DNA from: an uncultured Rhodospirillaceae bacterium
GTDB taxonomy: Bacteria > Pseudomonadota > Alphaproteobacteria > Rhodospirillales > Magnetospirillaceae
Reading direction: 5' to 3'
DNA: 64,000 nt
Assembly: GCA_937887565.1 (NCBI GenBank)
Contig: CALABS010000008.1
Coordinates: forward strand, 85,817 to 149,816
The notes beneath the pieces are model-generated. The model saw nothing but the letters and a program-made list of their open reading frames with translations. It was not told the DNA's origin and searched no databases. Shown here piece after piece: positions 15,066-23,100 of the stretch; positions within the stretch are counted from its first letter, which is position 1; every line of letters begins with the position of its first letter. The position numbers and the translations under genes are program-made.

Positions 15066-15779
15066 ATGACGAAGAACGAACGACATCCCTGGCTCGACGC
15101 CCTGATCGCCGACCCCGAGGGGCAGGTGCGGGCGCTGGTGTCGGGCCACCCGTTTGGGCCCGCCGAGCCGCAGGACGCCGTGGCCTCGCTGCTGTTCGGC
15201 CTGGCGGCGGATGATCCTGCCGTCCAGGCGCTGGATCGCGGCTGCCTGGCGGTGCTGCAGGCTCTGCGGACCGAGGTGGAGGTGGAAACGTCCAGCCGCA
15301 TCGGCCGGGCGGCGCTGCTGCTGCAACGGCTGCTGGGCATCGTGCAACGGCTGCGACCAGCGGCGACGGTGGCCGACCTGCACCTGCGCTATGCTTTCTG
15401 GTTCAACGTCTTCGAGAGGGTGATCGTCGACCACCATCTTGATCTGCGGCGCGAATACTGGCACACCCTGGCGCTAACCCAGTCGCCGGAAACCAGTGGC
15501 CGCCGCCTCAGAGGCCTGTCGGATCTGCAGATACACCAGCGGGTGGACCAGTTTCATCGGGTCGCCAAAACCATCAAGGATAGCCTGCCGGCGTCAATGT
15601 CGCCGACACATGCCTACGAGATTGGCTGGCTCATGTCGGCCATCCTTGGCGCCGTTTTCGAGGCCGACGATGAGAAGGCCGAAGCGTACCTGCCCAGTCT
15701 TCACCACAAGCTGCAGGAATGCGGGCTGACAAGCTTGATGGCATTGACCGATCGCCGCTTCTGGCAACCGCCCTGCTAG
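15066..15779 (+). CDS. hypothetical helical protein, 237 aa
   Basis: Starts MTKNERHPWLDALIADPEGQ with leader AAGGTGACCGAG, a direct repeat of the leader at 14488. Nearly all predicted helix, with a hydrophobic but not membrane-like core (RAALLLQRLLGIVQRLRPA). No catalytic motif. It lies directly upstream of fic; a functional link is not shown. Confidence 0.6.
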   Translation: MTKNERHPWLDALIADPEGQVRALVSGHPFGPAEPQDAVASLLFGLAADDPAVQALDRGCLAVLQALRTEVEVETSSRIGRAALLLQRLLGIVQRLRPAATVADLHLRYAFWFNVFERVIVDHHLDLRREYWHTLALTQSPETSGRRLRGLSDLQIHQRVDQFHRVAKTIKDSLPASMSPTHAYEIGWLMSAILGAVFEADDEKAEAYLPSLHHKLQECGLTSLMALTDRRFWQPPC

Positions 15780-15856
15780 GCCTGGGGCAGGCGCCAGATC
15801 AAAGCGCCAGATCAAGGTGAAGCCATTGCCGCTGTGCGGCGAAAGGTGATACGTTG

Positions 15857-15873
15857 TCCGCAGATTTTGCGGA
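15857..15873 (+). promoter_or_regulatory. hairpin masking the fic ribosome-binding site
   Basis: TCCGCA (15857-15862) pairs with TGCGGA (15868-15873) across a 5-base loop. The second arm contains most of the GGAG that lies about 9 bases before the fic ATG at 15883. The stem could limit translation. A 13-bp direct repeat (GCGCCAGATCAA twice) lies at about 15790-15816. Confidence 0.4.
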
Positions 15874-15882
15874 GATTGGTGG

Positions 15883-17241
15883 ATGTGGATCTGGCGGGAG
15901 CCCGAATGGCCTGAGATGCGGTGGCGAGCCGATGAGCTGCTCGCACCCATGACCCATGCCGTGTACCGCCAGGGGCGGCTGCTGGGCCGTATGGAGCAGT
16001 TGGGCTTCGGCCTTCAGCGCGAGGCTGAGCTGAAGGCCGCCGTCGACGACGTGGTGCAGACCAGCGCCATCGAAGGCGAGAAGGTGGACCCCGAGAGCGT
16101 CCGCAGTTCCCTGGCCCGGCGCCTGGGTTTGCCGGACGGTGGACTCCAGCCGGTGGACCGAAAGGTCGAGGGGCTGGTGGAGATGACACTCGACGCTACC
16201 CACAACCACGCTGCACCACTCACGGCGGAGCGCCTGTTCGGCTGGCATGCTGCGCTGTTTCCGACCGGCTATTCCAACATGCGCAGGATCGCGGTCGGAC
16301 GATGGCGAACGGATGCCGACGGACCGATGCAGGTGGTGTCGGGTCCCATCGACCGTCTCCGGGTCCACTACGAAGCCCCGCCGGCGGCGAGGGTGCCGGA
16401 GGAGATGCGCCGCTTCCTCGATTGGTTCAACTCGGACACCAATCTCGATCCGGTGACCAAAAGCGGCCTGGCGCATCTGTGGTTCGTCACCATCCACCCC
16501 TTCGAGGACGGCAACGGCCGAATTGCACGCGCCATCGCGGATCTGGCGCTGGCCAAGGCCGAGCGCACTGGCCATCGCTTCTACAGCATGTCCAGCCAGA
16601 TCATGCGCGAGCGGGAGGACTACTACGCCGTGCTGGAGAAGACCCAGAGGGGTGACACCGATGTCACCCGTTGGCTGTCCTGGTTCGCCGGCTGCTATTC
16701 GCGTGCCATCGAGCATGCCGAACAAGTGACCAGCGACGTCCTGGCCAAGGCGGAATTCTGGCGCCGGTTCGCCCATGAGCCGCTCTCGGCCCGCCAGAAG
16801 ACGATCATGAACCGCTTCCTGGACGGCTTCGAGGGCAACCTGACCGCCAAGAAGTGGGCCGCCCTCGGCAAGTGCTCGGTGGACACCGCCCAACGCGACA
16901 TCAACGACCTGGTCGAGCGTGGCTTGCTGGTGAAGTCTCCCGGCGGAGGCAGGAATACCGCCTACTGGCCGACAGGCCATCAGCCGCATGCCGAAGCCCT
17001 GCGCGTCGACCCGGCGTTGAAGGACGTCGCGTTCCGCAAACTCGCCGGCATGGACAATGACCAGCTGACGACAACCCTTTCTGCCACGAGAGCGGCGATG
17101 GCGGTTGCCAAGGGTAAGGTCGAGCCGTTCGAGCTGGAGATTGGCGTCAAGTTGATCGAGCAGGTCATGCGCGCCCGCGGCCTGACCGTCAGCACACCGT
17201 CCAGGCCGCAGAGCCGTGGGCGTGGTGGCATGGAAATGTAG
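15883..17241 (+). CDS. Fic-domain AMP transferase with shared C-terminal tag
   Basis: A 452-aa Fic protein of the DUF4172-plus-Fic type. The inhibitory helix motif TSAIEG (residues 60-65, [S/T]xxxE[G/N]) lies N-terminal, and the catalytic HPFEDGNGR at 205-213 is complete, with the His base and phosphate-binding Gly/Asn/Arg. Such enzymes transfer AMP from ATP to protein hydroxyls and are self-inhibited by the Glu (E64). Residues about 280-360 form a winged-helix-like region (LTAKKWAALGKCSVDTAQRD). Unusually, residues 373-433 and the tail RGRGGMEM match the C-terminal module shared with the giant proteins of this window, so this Fic may be one of the element's effectors. The start at 15883 sits behind a small hairpin. 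Confidence 0.9.
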   Translation: MWIWREPEWPEMRWRADELLAPMTHAVYRQGRLLGRMEQLGFGLQREAELKAAVDDVVQTSAIEGEKVDPESVRSSLARRLGLPDGGLQPVDRKVEGLVEMTLDATHNHAAPLTAERLFGWHAALFPTGYSNMRRIAVGRWRTDADGPMQVVSGPIDRLRVHYEAPPAARVPEEMRRFLDWFNSDTNLDPVTKSGLAHLWFVTIHPFEDGNGRIARAIADLALAKAERTGHRFYSMSSQIMREREDYYAVLEKTQRGDTDVTRWLSWFAGCYSRAIEHAEQVTSDVLAKAEFWRRFAHEPLSARQKTIMNRFLDGFEGNLTAKKWAALGKCSVDTAQRDINDLVERGLLVKSPGGGRNTAYWPTGHQPHAEALRVDPALKDVAFRKLAGMDNDQLTTTLSATRAAMAVAKGKVEPFELEIGVKLIEQVMRARGLTVSTPSRPQSRGRGGMEM

Positions 17242-17259
17242 CGCACAAGGAAAAGACCA

Positions 17260-17445
17260 ATGCCGGCCCAAGATATCGATGAGATTTGCGTCTGGTCGCG
17301 ATCCAAGCCACGGGAACTGCTGTTCCAGGGCACCCGCCTGGCGGCCGTTGAGTGGATGAAGGCCAATTACGGCAATCCGGCCGTCAATGGGCCCAACTGG
17401 TCGATCCGTGTCGCCGGCCGCGATCCCGATGCGATCGGCGACTGA
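17260..17445 (+). CDS. hypothetical protein, 61 aa
   Basis: MPAQDIDEICVWSRSKPREL follows AAGGAAAAGACC, 18 bases after fic. The sequence has a beta-helix-beta look (ELLFQGTRLAAVEWMKANYG). Its TGA overlaps the ATG of the next small gene (TGATG), implying coupled translation. Function unknown. Confidence 0.55.
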   Translation: MPAQDIDEICVWSRSKPRELLFQGTRLAAVEWMKANYGNPAVNGPNWSIRVAGRDPDAIGD

Positions 17446-17591
17446 TGGCGATCCGGATAACCGAGCCCCGGAAGCGGGAGCGGGCCGAAGAAGCCTACAC
17501 CGCCTTGAGCATGGCCATGCTCAAGGGAGATCTCGGGGAGATCGACCAGGCGTGGAGAGCGCTCGACGAACTGGTCGGGTCCGGGCTGTAG
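17445..17591 (+). CDS. hypothetical helical protein, 48 aa
   Basis: Reads MAIRITEPRKRERAEEAYTA then LSMAMLKGDLGEIDQAWRAL, a short helical protein. The ATG overlaps the preceding stop (TGATG). The longer open frame upstream shadows the previous gene. It could be an accessory or antitoxin-like peptide of the fic operon; that is speculation. Confidence 0.45.
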   Translation: MAIRITEPRKRERAEEAYTALSMAMLKGDLGEIDQAWRALDELVGSGL

Positions 17592-17603
17592 GGGAAGGGC
17601 CGC

Positions 17604-17637
17604 TGGACCATGTTCCGATTGATCGGAACATGGTCCA
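17604..17637. repeat. 34-bp perfect palindrome between convergent genes
   Basis: TGGACCATGTTCCGAT (17604-17619) and its exact complement (17622-17637) are separated by two bases. It lies 12 bases after the plus-strand stop and may terminate transcription as a hairpin, but there is no T-run; a protein-binding or recombination site is also possible. CCATGTTCCGAT recurs at 62438-62449. Confidence 0.6.
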
Positions 17638-17773
17638 GGAACCCGGAACGAAGCTGGGATGTCCTGAATTCCGGATGTCCGGGATACCGCCGAGGGCATC
17701 CGCCAGGCCGGTAATCCTCAGCGTCCGGCCGTCGGCGTCGTCAAGGGGTCCGCTGGATGGAAGGACGCCGGCG

Positions 17774-17825
17774 GGTGGAACCCGCGATTCGAAACCGCTG
17801 GTGGAACCCGCGATTCGAAACCGCT
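17774..17825. repeat. 26-bp tandem repeat, two copies
   Basis: Two exact head-to-tail copies of a 26-base unit beginning GGTGGAACCCGCGATTCGAA (17774-17799 and 17800-17825). It lies in the noncoding stretch between the 48-aa gene and the nuclease remnant. The rest of 17638-17843 shows nothing I can name. Confidence 0.7.
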
Positions 17826-17843
17826 CGAAGCTGATCGTCCTGT

Positions 17844-18398
17844 TCATCGGGTGCCGACCCATGTCCGGGATCCATGCGAAACTCCCTCGTGGCAGCCGGT
17901 CAGCATGTACCGGTGGCTGGCTGGCCAGATGGACCATGCGGCGACGTGAAACGGGGGGCAAAGCCCCATCTCCTGACGATTACGCCGGGAACTGTGCCGG
18001 ATAAGGCCCCGCAGGACGCGGTGCTGGTACAGTCGCAGGGGCGGGCACTTGTTGTCGAGCCGAGAGCCTAAGGCTCCTTCCCGGAGCCCCCCGACGTTTC
18101 CTCGGCGCCTCAGCGACGATTGATGGACGTACTGGTACTCCCTGTCGGCGAGGATCGGCCGGCGCGCGTTCGCCCTCCTCATGACCTTGCATTCGACCAG
18201 AATGCTCGTATGGCTCTGGAAACCGATAGCATCCGGCCGTTGCGAATTGGCGGTGCTAAGGTCCGACAGGACGATTCCGCAGTTGCACCGACGGCGTAAC
18301 CACGAGGCCGCCATCTTCACCAGCCGATCATGAATGGGGGTGTCGCGCGTCGACGCACCCTCTGCCTGCTCGGTTTGCTGGTGACGAATGATGGCCAT
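17844..18398 (-). pseudogene. degraded restriction-fold (VRR-NUC-like) nuclease
   Basis: From the start MAIIRHQQTEQAEG at 18398 (leader GAGAGGTC) the frame holds a recognisable core: LVKMAASWLRRRCNCGIVLS, then PDAIGF and ILVECKV, the D-x(n)-ExK set of PD-(D/E)XK nucleases, followed by ILADRE. In intact relatives the ECK strand is followed by a conserved C-terminal half ending near a WGL motif. Here the sequence after about 18200 is Arg/Ser-rich and split between frames, so it looks frameshifted. It is transcribed from the inverted promoter cassette at 18443-18514. Confidence 0.55.
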
Positions 18399-18442
18399 GC
18401 CTAGACCTCTCACCTCGCATCTACAGGCCACGTCATGCCCAA

Positions 18443-18514
18443 GCAAGTTTTCTTGCTTCGGCAGCTTGACACGACCGTACCGGAAGCGTATCAAAAGTCA
18501 ACGTGAATTTCGCG
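18443..18514. promoter_or_regulatory. divergent promoter cassette, copy 1, with operator
   Basis: Plus strand: TTGACA (18466-18471), 17-base spacer, TATCAA (18489-18494), facing the gene at 18570. Minus strand: TTGACT (complement of 18496-18501), 16-base spacer, TACGGT (complement of 18474-18479), facing the nuclease remnant. The palindrome AAGCAAGTTTTCTTGCTT (18441-18458) contains the operator-like GCAAGTTTTCTTG. The whole segment recurs inverted at 30747-30818 with about four mismatches. Confidence 0.7.
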
Positions 18515-18569
18515 CGAGCACGCACGGACTTCGCTGTGACTGGCGCGCCGCTTGACCAACGGGGAACCC

Positions 18570-18908
18570 GTGACCGTGGAGATTGCCCCTGACGAGGAAA
18601 AGGTCCTGCTGGCAATGATCCAGATCGAGGATCACGGTCACGGAGCCTATGAGCTCGTGCCTGAAGTTGCCGGCAGCATTCGCGCCAAGGGGTTGGAGAA
18701 GTACGGGAAGGCAACGCTGCTGGCCCGTGAGCTCCTCGGCATGCCGAAGCCGCCGCCGACCGGGGATGAAATCGCAGCCCTGCGGCACTGGATCGAAAAC
18801 GGCGAGGCGGCCGGGTGGCAGATCGAAGCCCTCAACCGTCGCGGCCTCCTTGACCCGTTCGGCGGCCTCACGGATGCCGGCCGGGTGGCTCTTTCGCAAA
18901 GGACCTGA
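18570..18908 (+). CDS. hypothetical protein, about 112 aa
   Basis: Product begins MTVEIAPDEEKVLLAMIQIE if the GTG at 18570 is used; TTG 18552 and GTG 18576 are alternatives, and GGGGA at 18561 favours 18570 or 18576. The sequence is helical with a wHTH-like close (EALNRRGLLDPFGGLTDAGR), where 'LT.AGR' resembles a winged-helix wing. It is driven by the cassette promoter at 18466-18494, so it is the first gene of an operon with the ACP-like gene. Confidence 0.6.
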   Translation: MTVEIAPDEEKVLLAMIQIEDHGHGAYELVPEVAGSIRAKGLEKYGKATLLARELLGMPKPPPTGDEIAALRHWIENGEAAGWQIEALNRRGLLDPFGGLTDAGRVALSQRT

Positions 18909-18914
18909 GAGGCC

Positions 18915-19271
18915 ATGGCGCAGCGATCCACCATCGACAAGGTCAGGAAGATCGTCGCCGCCTCACGCGGCATGGCGGTCGCCTCGATCGGCGACGGTGC
19001 GCGTCTGGTGGCCGACCTGGGTTGCGGCTTGGACGACGAGGTCCGGATCGCCGCCGGCATCGAACGCGAATTCCGTGTCGTCATCTATGCTCCGCCGACC
19101 TATCTGGACGACCGTCTTCGCTGGACGATCACGGAGCTCGCCGACGAGGTGGAGCGTCAGGTGCGGTCCTATCGCTGCCAGCAGGTGAAGCTCGTCCTGG
19201 CAAGGTTGATTTCGTTCGCTCGTTCGGTCAGTGGCTGCGGCATGACCGACGAAAAGGAGTTGCCAGGATGA
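18915..19271 (+). CDS. acyl-carrier-protein-like protein lacking the DSL serine
   Basis: Residues 6-85 follow the ACP helix pattern: VRKIVAASRGMAVASIG, then ARLVADLGCGLDDEVRIA, EREFRVVIYAPP and ITELADEVERQV. In carrier proteins the LGxDSLD loop carries the Ser that receives 4'-phosphopantetheine; here it reads LGCGLDD, without that Ser. It would be an ACP fold used for something other than acyl carrying. The C-terminal 35 residues are an extra tail. Assignment is by pattern only. Confidence 0.5.
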   Translation: MAQRSTIDKVRKIVAASRGMAVASIGDGARLVADLGCGLDDEVRIAAGIEREFRVVIYAPPTYLDDRLRWTITELADEVERQVRSYRCQQVKLVLARLISFARSVSGCGMTDEKELPG

Positions 19272-19693
19272 CGGTCCGGCACGAATTGCGGATTTCCCGA
19301 GCGGCGCTGTCGCCCGTATTGCCGCAGGTCCTGCGGGGCCTCGAACGCCTCGCCATCGTCAGCGGCCGGCCCGGGCGAGTGCTGCGGGGCAGGCCCAGAC
19401 CAGCGTTTGCCGCGGAGATCTCGGCGTCCTGGGCCGATACGGGCGAGGCCGCGATCGTCGTCAGCCATCCGGAGCTGCCGAACGTGCTCGCGCTGTGGTT
19501 CAGCATCGACGAGGACGGGGATCTGCCGGACGAATGGATCGTTGACGTGCAGGATGCTCCGGCCGACCTGCATCCCGCCACCAGGGAAGCCTGCCGAACC
19601 GCCACTCTCGGGGTGGCACTCGAAACGTTGTTCCATGAGATTGCGTTCATTGCGGCCGGCCATGCCGCCGCCGCGGCGAAAGGCGGGAACTGA
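19268..19693 (+). CDS. hypothetical protein, 141 aa
   Basis: MTVRHELRISRAALSPVLPQ starts at 19268, overlapping the previous stop (ATGA), after AAAAGGAGTTGCCAGG. The middle is beta-rich (AAIVVSHPELPNVLALWFSI) and the C-terminus a long Ala-rich helix (LFHEIAFIAAGHAAAAAKG). No family is recognised. It is the third gene of the cassette-driven operon. Confidence 0.6.
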   Translation: MTVRHELRISRAALSPVLPQVLRGLERLAIVSGRPGRVLRGRPRPAFAAEISASWADTGEAAIVVSHPELPNVLALWFSIDEDGDLPDEWIVDVQDAPADLHPATREACRTATLGVALETLFHEIAFIAAGHAAAAAKGGN

Positions 19694-19699
19694 AGACCG

Positions 19700-19919
19700 A
19701 TGGCCAGTCACGCGTGGATTGCCTGCGAGGGACCTTGCCGAGGCGGCGGGGATTCCCCGGCAGCAGGTCCGGCCGTTCCTCGACGCGATGGTGGCCCACG
19801 GCATCCTGGAGCCGCTTCCCGATGGGTGGTACCGGCCGGGAAAGGCTACGTCGACGTGCCGGTCGTCGCCGCGCTGAGCGCCGCTTCGCGGCTCGCCACC
19901 CGCAGCAGCGCATGTAAAA
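19700..19919 (+). pseudogene. broken winged-helix protein
   Basis: An ATG at 19700 opens MASHAWIACEGP, but the natural-looking wHTH sequence (RDLAEAAGIPRQQVRPFLDA, MVAHGILEPLPDGWYRPGK) lies in another frame, and the plausible C-terminus (YVDVPVVAALSAASRLATR) returns to the first frame. Two compensating indels, near 19735 and 19845, would explain this. It follows the 141-aa gene by 6 bases. Real decay and sequencing error cannot be separated here. Confidence 0.5.
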
Positions 19920-19956
19920 AAAAGAGCCGCCCGGGGTTGGCGGGCGGCTCCTTCGT
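19919..19956 (-). terminator. intrinsic terminator hairpin
   Basis: GAGCCGCCCG and CGGGCGGCTC pair across a short GGGTTGG loop, with a run of eight A immediately left of the stem. Read on the minus strand this is a stem followed by eight U, a strong Rho-independent terminator; read on the plus strand it is only a hairpin. It would block antisense transcription from the giant-gene region and perhaps end the upstream operon. Confidence 0.65.
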
Positions 19957-20045
19957 CACGGGGAGGAGTCTGACACGTCGTCCGCCCACGGGGTACTTCA
20001 AGAGGGGAGACGTATCCCTGTTATAGCGCTGTCCCGCTACCGATG

Positions 20046-20057
20046 CAAGAATTCTTG
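20046..20057. promoter_or_regulatory. operator-like palindrome upstream of giant gene 1
   Basis: CAAGAATTCTTG is a perfect 12-bp palindrome preceded by G. The context GATGCAAGAATTCTTGCTG resembles GATGCAAAATTTCTTGTTG upstream of giant gene 2 at 33202. No clear -35/-10 pair is visible between here and the start at 20128. Confidence 0.6.
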
Positions 20058-20127
20058 CTGTTGTTAATTCCCCAACCCGAATGTACCATGACCGCCGGCC
20101 TATCAAGCATTCGATGGAGTGGCGGGA

Positions 20128-23100
20128 ATGTCGGGTGCAGGACGAGTCGATAGGGTTGCCGGTCCACGGATCGGCGGGGGCGGGGATCCGGTCACCGCGC
20201 TCGTCGGCGCGTATCTGGCCTCGGCCGACGAGGAGGCCGATGTCTGGCGGCGCGCTGCCGTCCAGCGAGAGCAGGTGGTCGCGGCGGCACGGGCGAAGGG
20301 GTACGGCGAGTCGGCGATCCGCAAGGCGGTCTCGCAATTGGAAGGCCGCCATGCCTTCGACCTCAAGGAGCCCCGCATCAGGAGCGCCTTCGACATGCTC
20401 GTGGGCGCCGCCGGATCCGAAACCGTGGGTGAATGGCTGGAGACCGCCAGGTCTTATGCCGACGCCGCGGCGCGGACCTGGATGGCCGCGTCCGACCTCC
20501 AGGAAGCCGGCGGACGCGGGCTCCGTATTGCTGCCGAAGGCGCCTCGGAGCTCGGCGGGCTCAAGAGCGAGCTGCTGGCCATCGCCACCCGCATCAACCC
20601 CACGCTCGACATGCGGTTCGTGCGCGACCTCAAGGGTGAGGGACCGGGCCTCATCGCCAGCGGCGCCGGCACGGCGGATCGAATGAGCGTCGCCGGCATG
20701 TACGAGCCCTATCATCACCTGGCCACCATCTCGCTCGACAGGGCCCGGTTCAACCCCAAGGACACCGCCTACCACGAGGGCTTCCACAGCATTGAGGGCG
20801 TGCTCACGCCGCCGGAACGCGCCACCCTCATCAAGGCGTTTCCTCCGGCTGCCGGCATGACGACCTCGGAGCGCGCCGCCATCGCCTTCGCCGAATGGGC
20901 GCTCAAACGCGAGGGTGCCGACCGGGAACGGGTGTTGAAGGAGAGCGGTGCCGAGGACGTGCGTGGCCTGAGAACCGTCTTCCGCAAGATGGGGCTGTTC
21001 ACCGGGCGTGCCGGACAAGCCATGCTTGGCCGGGGTTTCGGCAGTGCCGAAGCCATCTTCGAAAAGGTCTTCCAGGGCGAGCTCGGCAATCGAGACCAGG
21101 CCCGGCGGCCACACCGCCGGACCGGCGCACGCCGACGCCGTCTCCAGGGTCCTGCCGCCAGGCGCAGCGTCGCGAGCATCGGCCAACCGATGTTCAGGGC
21201 GGTTGCTCCGGACAACGAGCCGGCCCGCAACGCCATTCCGTCCGTCCTGCTCGATCGACTGGCGCGCGGCGCCGAACCTGCCGGCGCCGCCTTCTTCACC
21301 CATCCGGAACATCCCGGAAGAGTGTTCAGGGTGCATCCCGGCCTTTCGCAGGACCACTCCGGCAAGCTGATGCCGGTGCTGCAGGTCGAGACGGTGACGG
21401 TCAGTCCGGACGGCCGTCCCTCGACACGCTTCCTCCATGAATTGTACGGCCATTCCGAATTCGCGCGCGCGCAAGCGCTGGCCACCCATCTCCGCCGGGA
21501 GTACGTCGACGCCTGCCATCCCGGAAAATCACCCCCCCAGGCCGCCGCCGACGCCCTGCGGGATGCGCGGCTGCAACGGCTCGACGATCTCGGCGGGGAT
21601 GCCGATCACATCAACGGCCTTGCGGTGCGCCAGGTCATGGGCAACGGATGGCAGGCGGCGTTCTCGCCGGAACGGTTGCGGGCGCTTATCGCCGAAGAGC
21701 ATGCCGAGCATGCCGCGGCGGCGGTGAGCATCGGGTCGAAGCGCCAGACGGAGGCGGACTCGTGGCTTGAAGCCGCCAGGGCCGTCTCGCCGACGCCGGA
21801 CGTCCTGCTGTCGGCTGCGAAACTGCAGCAGGTCGTCGGTGAAGTCCTCGGGGCCCAGCCGGCGAAGGATGGATGGTTGAGCCTTCCGGTCCGCGCCGGG
21901 ACCAAGGGGCCCGTCCTGTTCCGTATCCGCGACGCCCGCGCCGGCCCCGGCGAGGCCGGTGCGCTGGATTTCCGGTTCGCCGCGTCCGGCAGCCGGCGCA
22001 CCGCCATCCATCTGTCCGGGCTGGTGAACGTCGATGTGGATCTCGGACATGCCGACACGCCGGAAGCGGGGGCAGGGGCGCTGGCGCAGCTGCTGGCGTG
22101 CGTGGCGGCCGATGCGCAATTCTTCGGCGACGTGCGGCCGCGGCCGGTCGCGGAGATGGCCGCCCAACCGGGGGCCGTCGAACGCGCCAAGGCACTGCAG
22201 GCCATGGACTGGCCCTCGGAAATGGCGGAAGCGGGCGAGCGCGCGGCCGGACTGCGCACCACCCTCGATCATGAACGGCTGCACTTCGCCCAGACCGTGC
22301 GCGGCATCGCCGGCCGGTTCCAGTCCCCCGGCCGCGGTTGGGATGACGTCGCCTGGGACCTCTCCTTCCATCCCGAGCTGCGGATCGAACCGACCGAAAC
22401 CTCGTGGCGGCTGGTCGACGTGGGTTTCCAGGTGCCCAAGGGCGGATATCGCCCGGCCGTGGTTCTCGACGACGTGCCGGATTACGTCTGGCTGCGCAGC
22501 CAGTCTCCGGTCCTTCGCGCCGACGTCGAGGCGCGGATGGGGCCGATGCCGGCCGACATCAACGAGCAAGCCGCGGCGCGCCGGCAGGAAAGGGAGCGGC
22601 AGGCCGCCGAGCGGGCAGCCCGCAACCCGGTGAAGCGGAAATGGGGGCGCGGCCAGCGCCGGTTCAGTGCCGGTGTAGCGGCCAGGGAGGACCGGGGCGC
22701 CGTGCGCGTCCCCAGCTTCAGCGAGGTCCTGGGGGCAGCCAGGCCCGGCACCGACCGGGCAGCGCTCCAGGGGTTGGCCTGGCGGGTGGCCGCCCGCCTG
22801 GCCGAGGAAGCCGTGAAGCGCGAGATCGTCGCGGGCCGCTGGCCGATCGACGGGGACGTCTACGAACTCCGCCGCCGGCCGCTGCTGGTCGACCTTCCGC
22901 ACGGCATCCAGGTCGCGCAGCGCGTCAAGGATGCCACCGGCCTTACCGTCCACACCGACCACATGTCCGTGGTGCCCCTTGACGATCCCGCCTTCCGGAA
23001 GGAGGGCAAGCCGCAGGGCATGGCGCTCAGCGTCTTCTCCGTCGTCAATGACGCCCGGGATGCGTTGAGGGCCGCATCCGCTCTTCCGTCCGCGCAGCTC

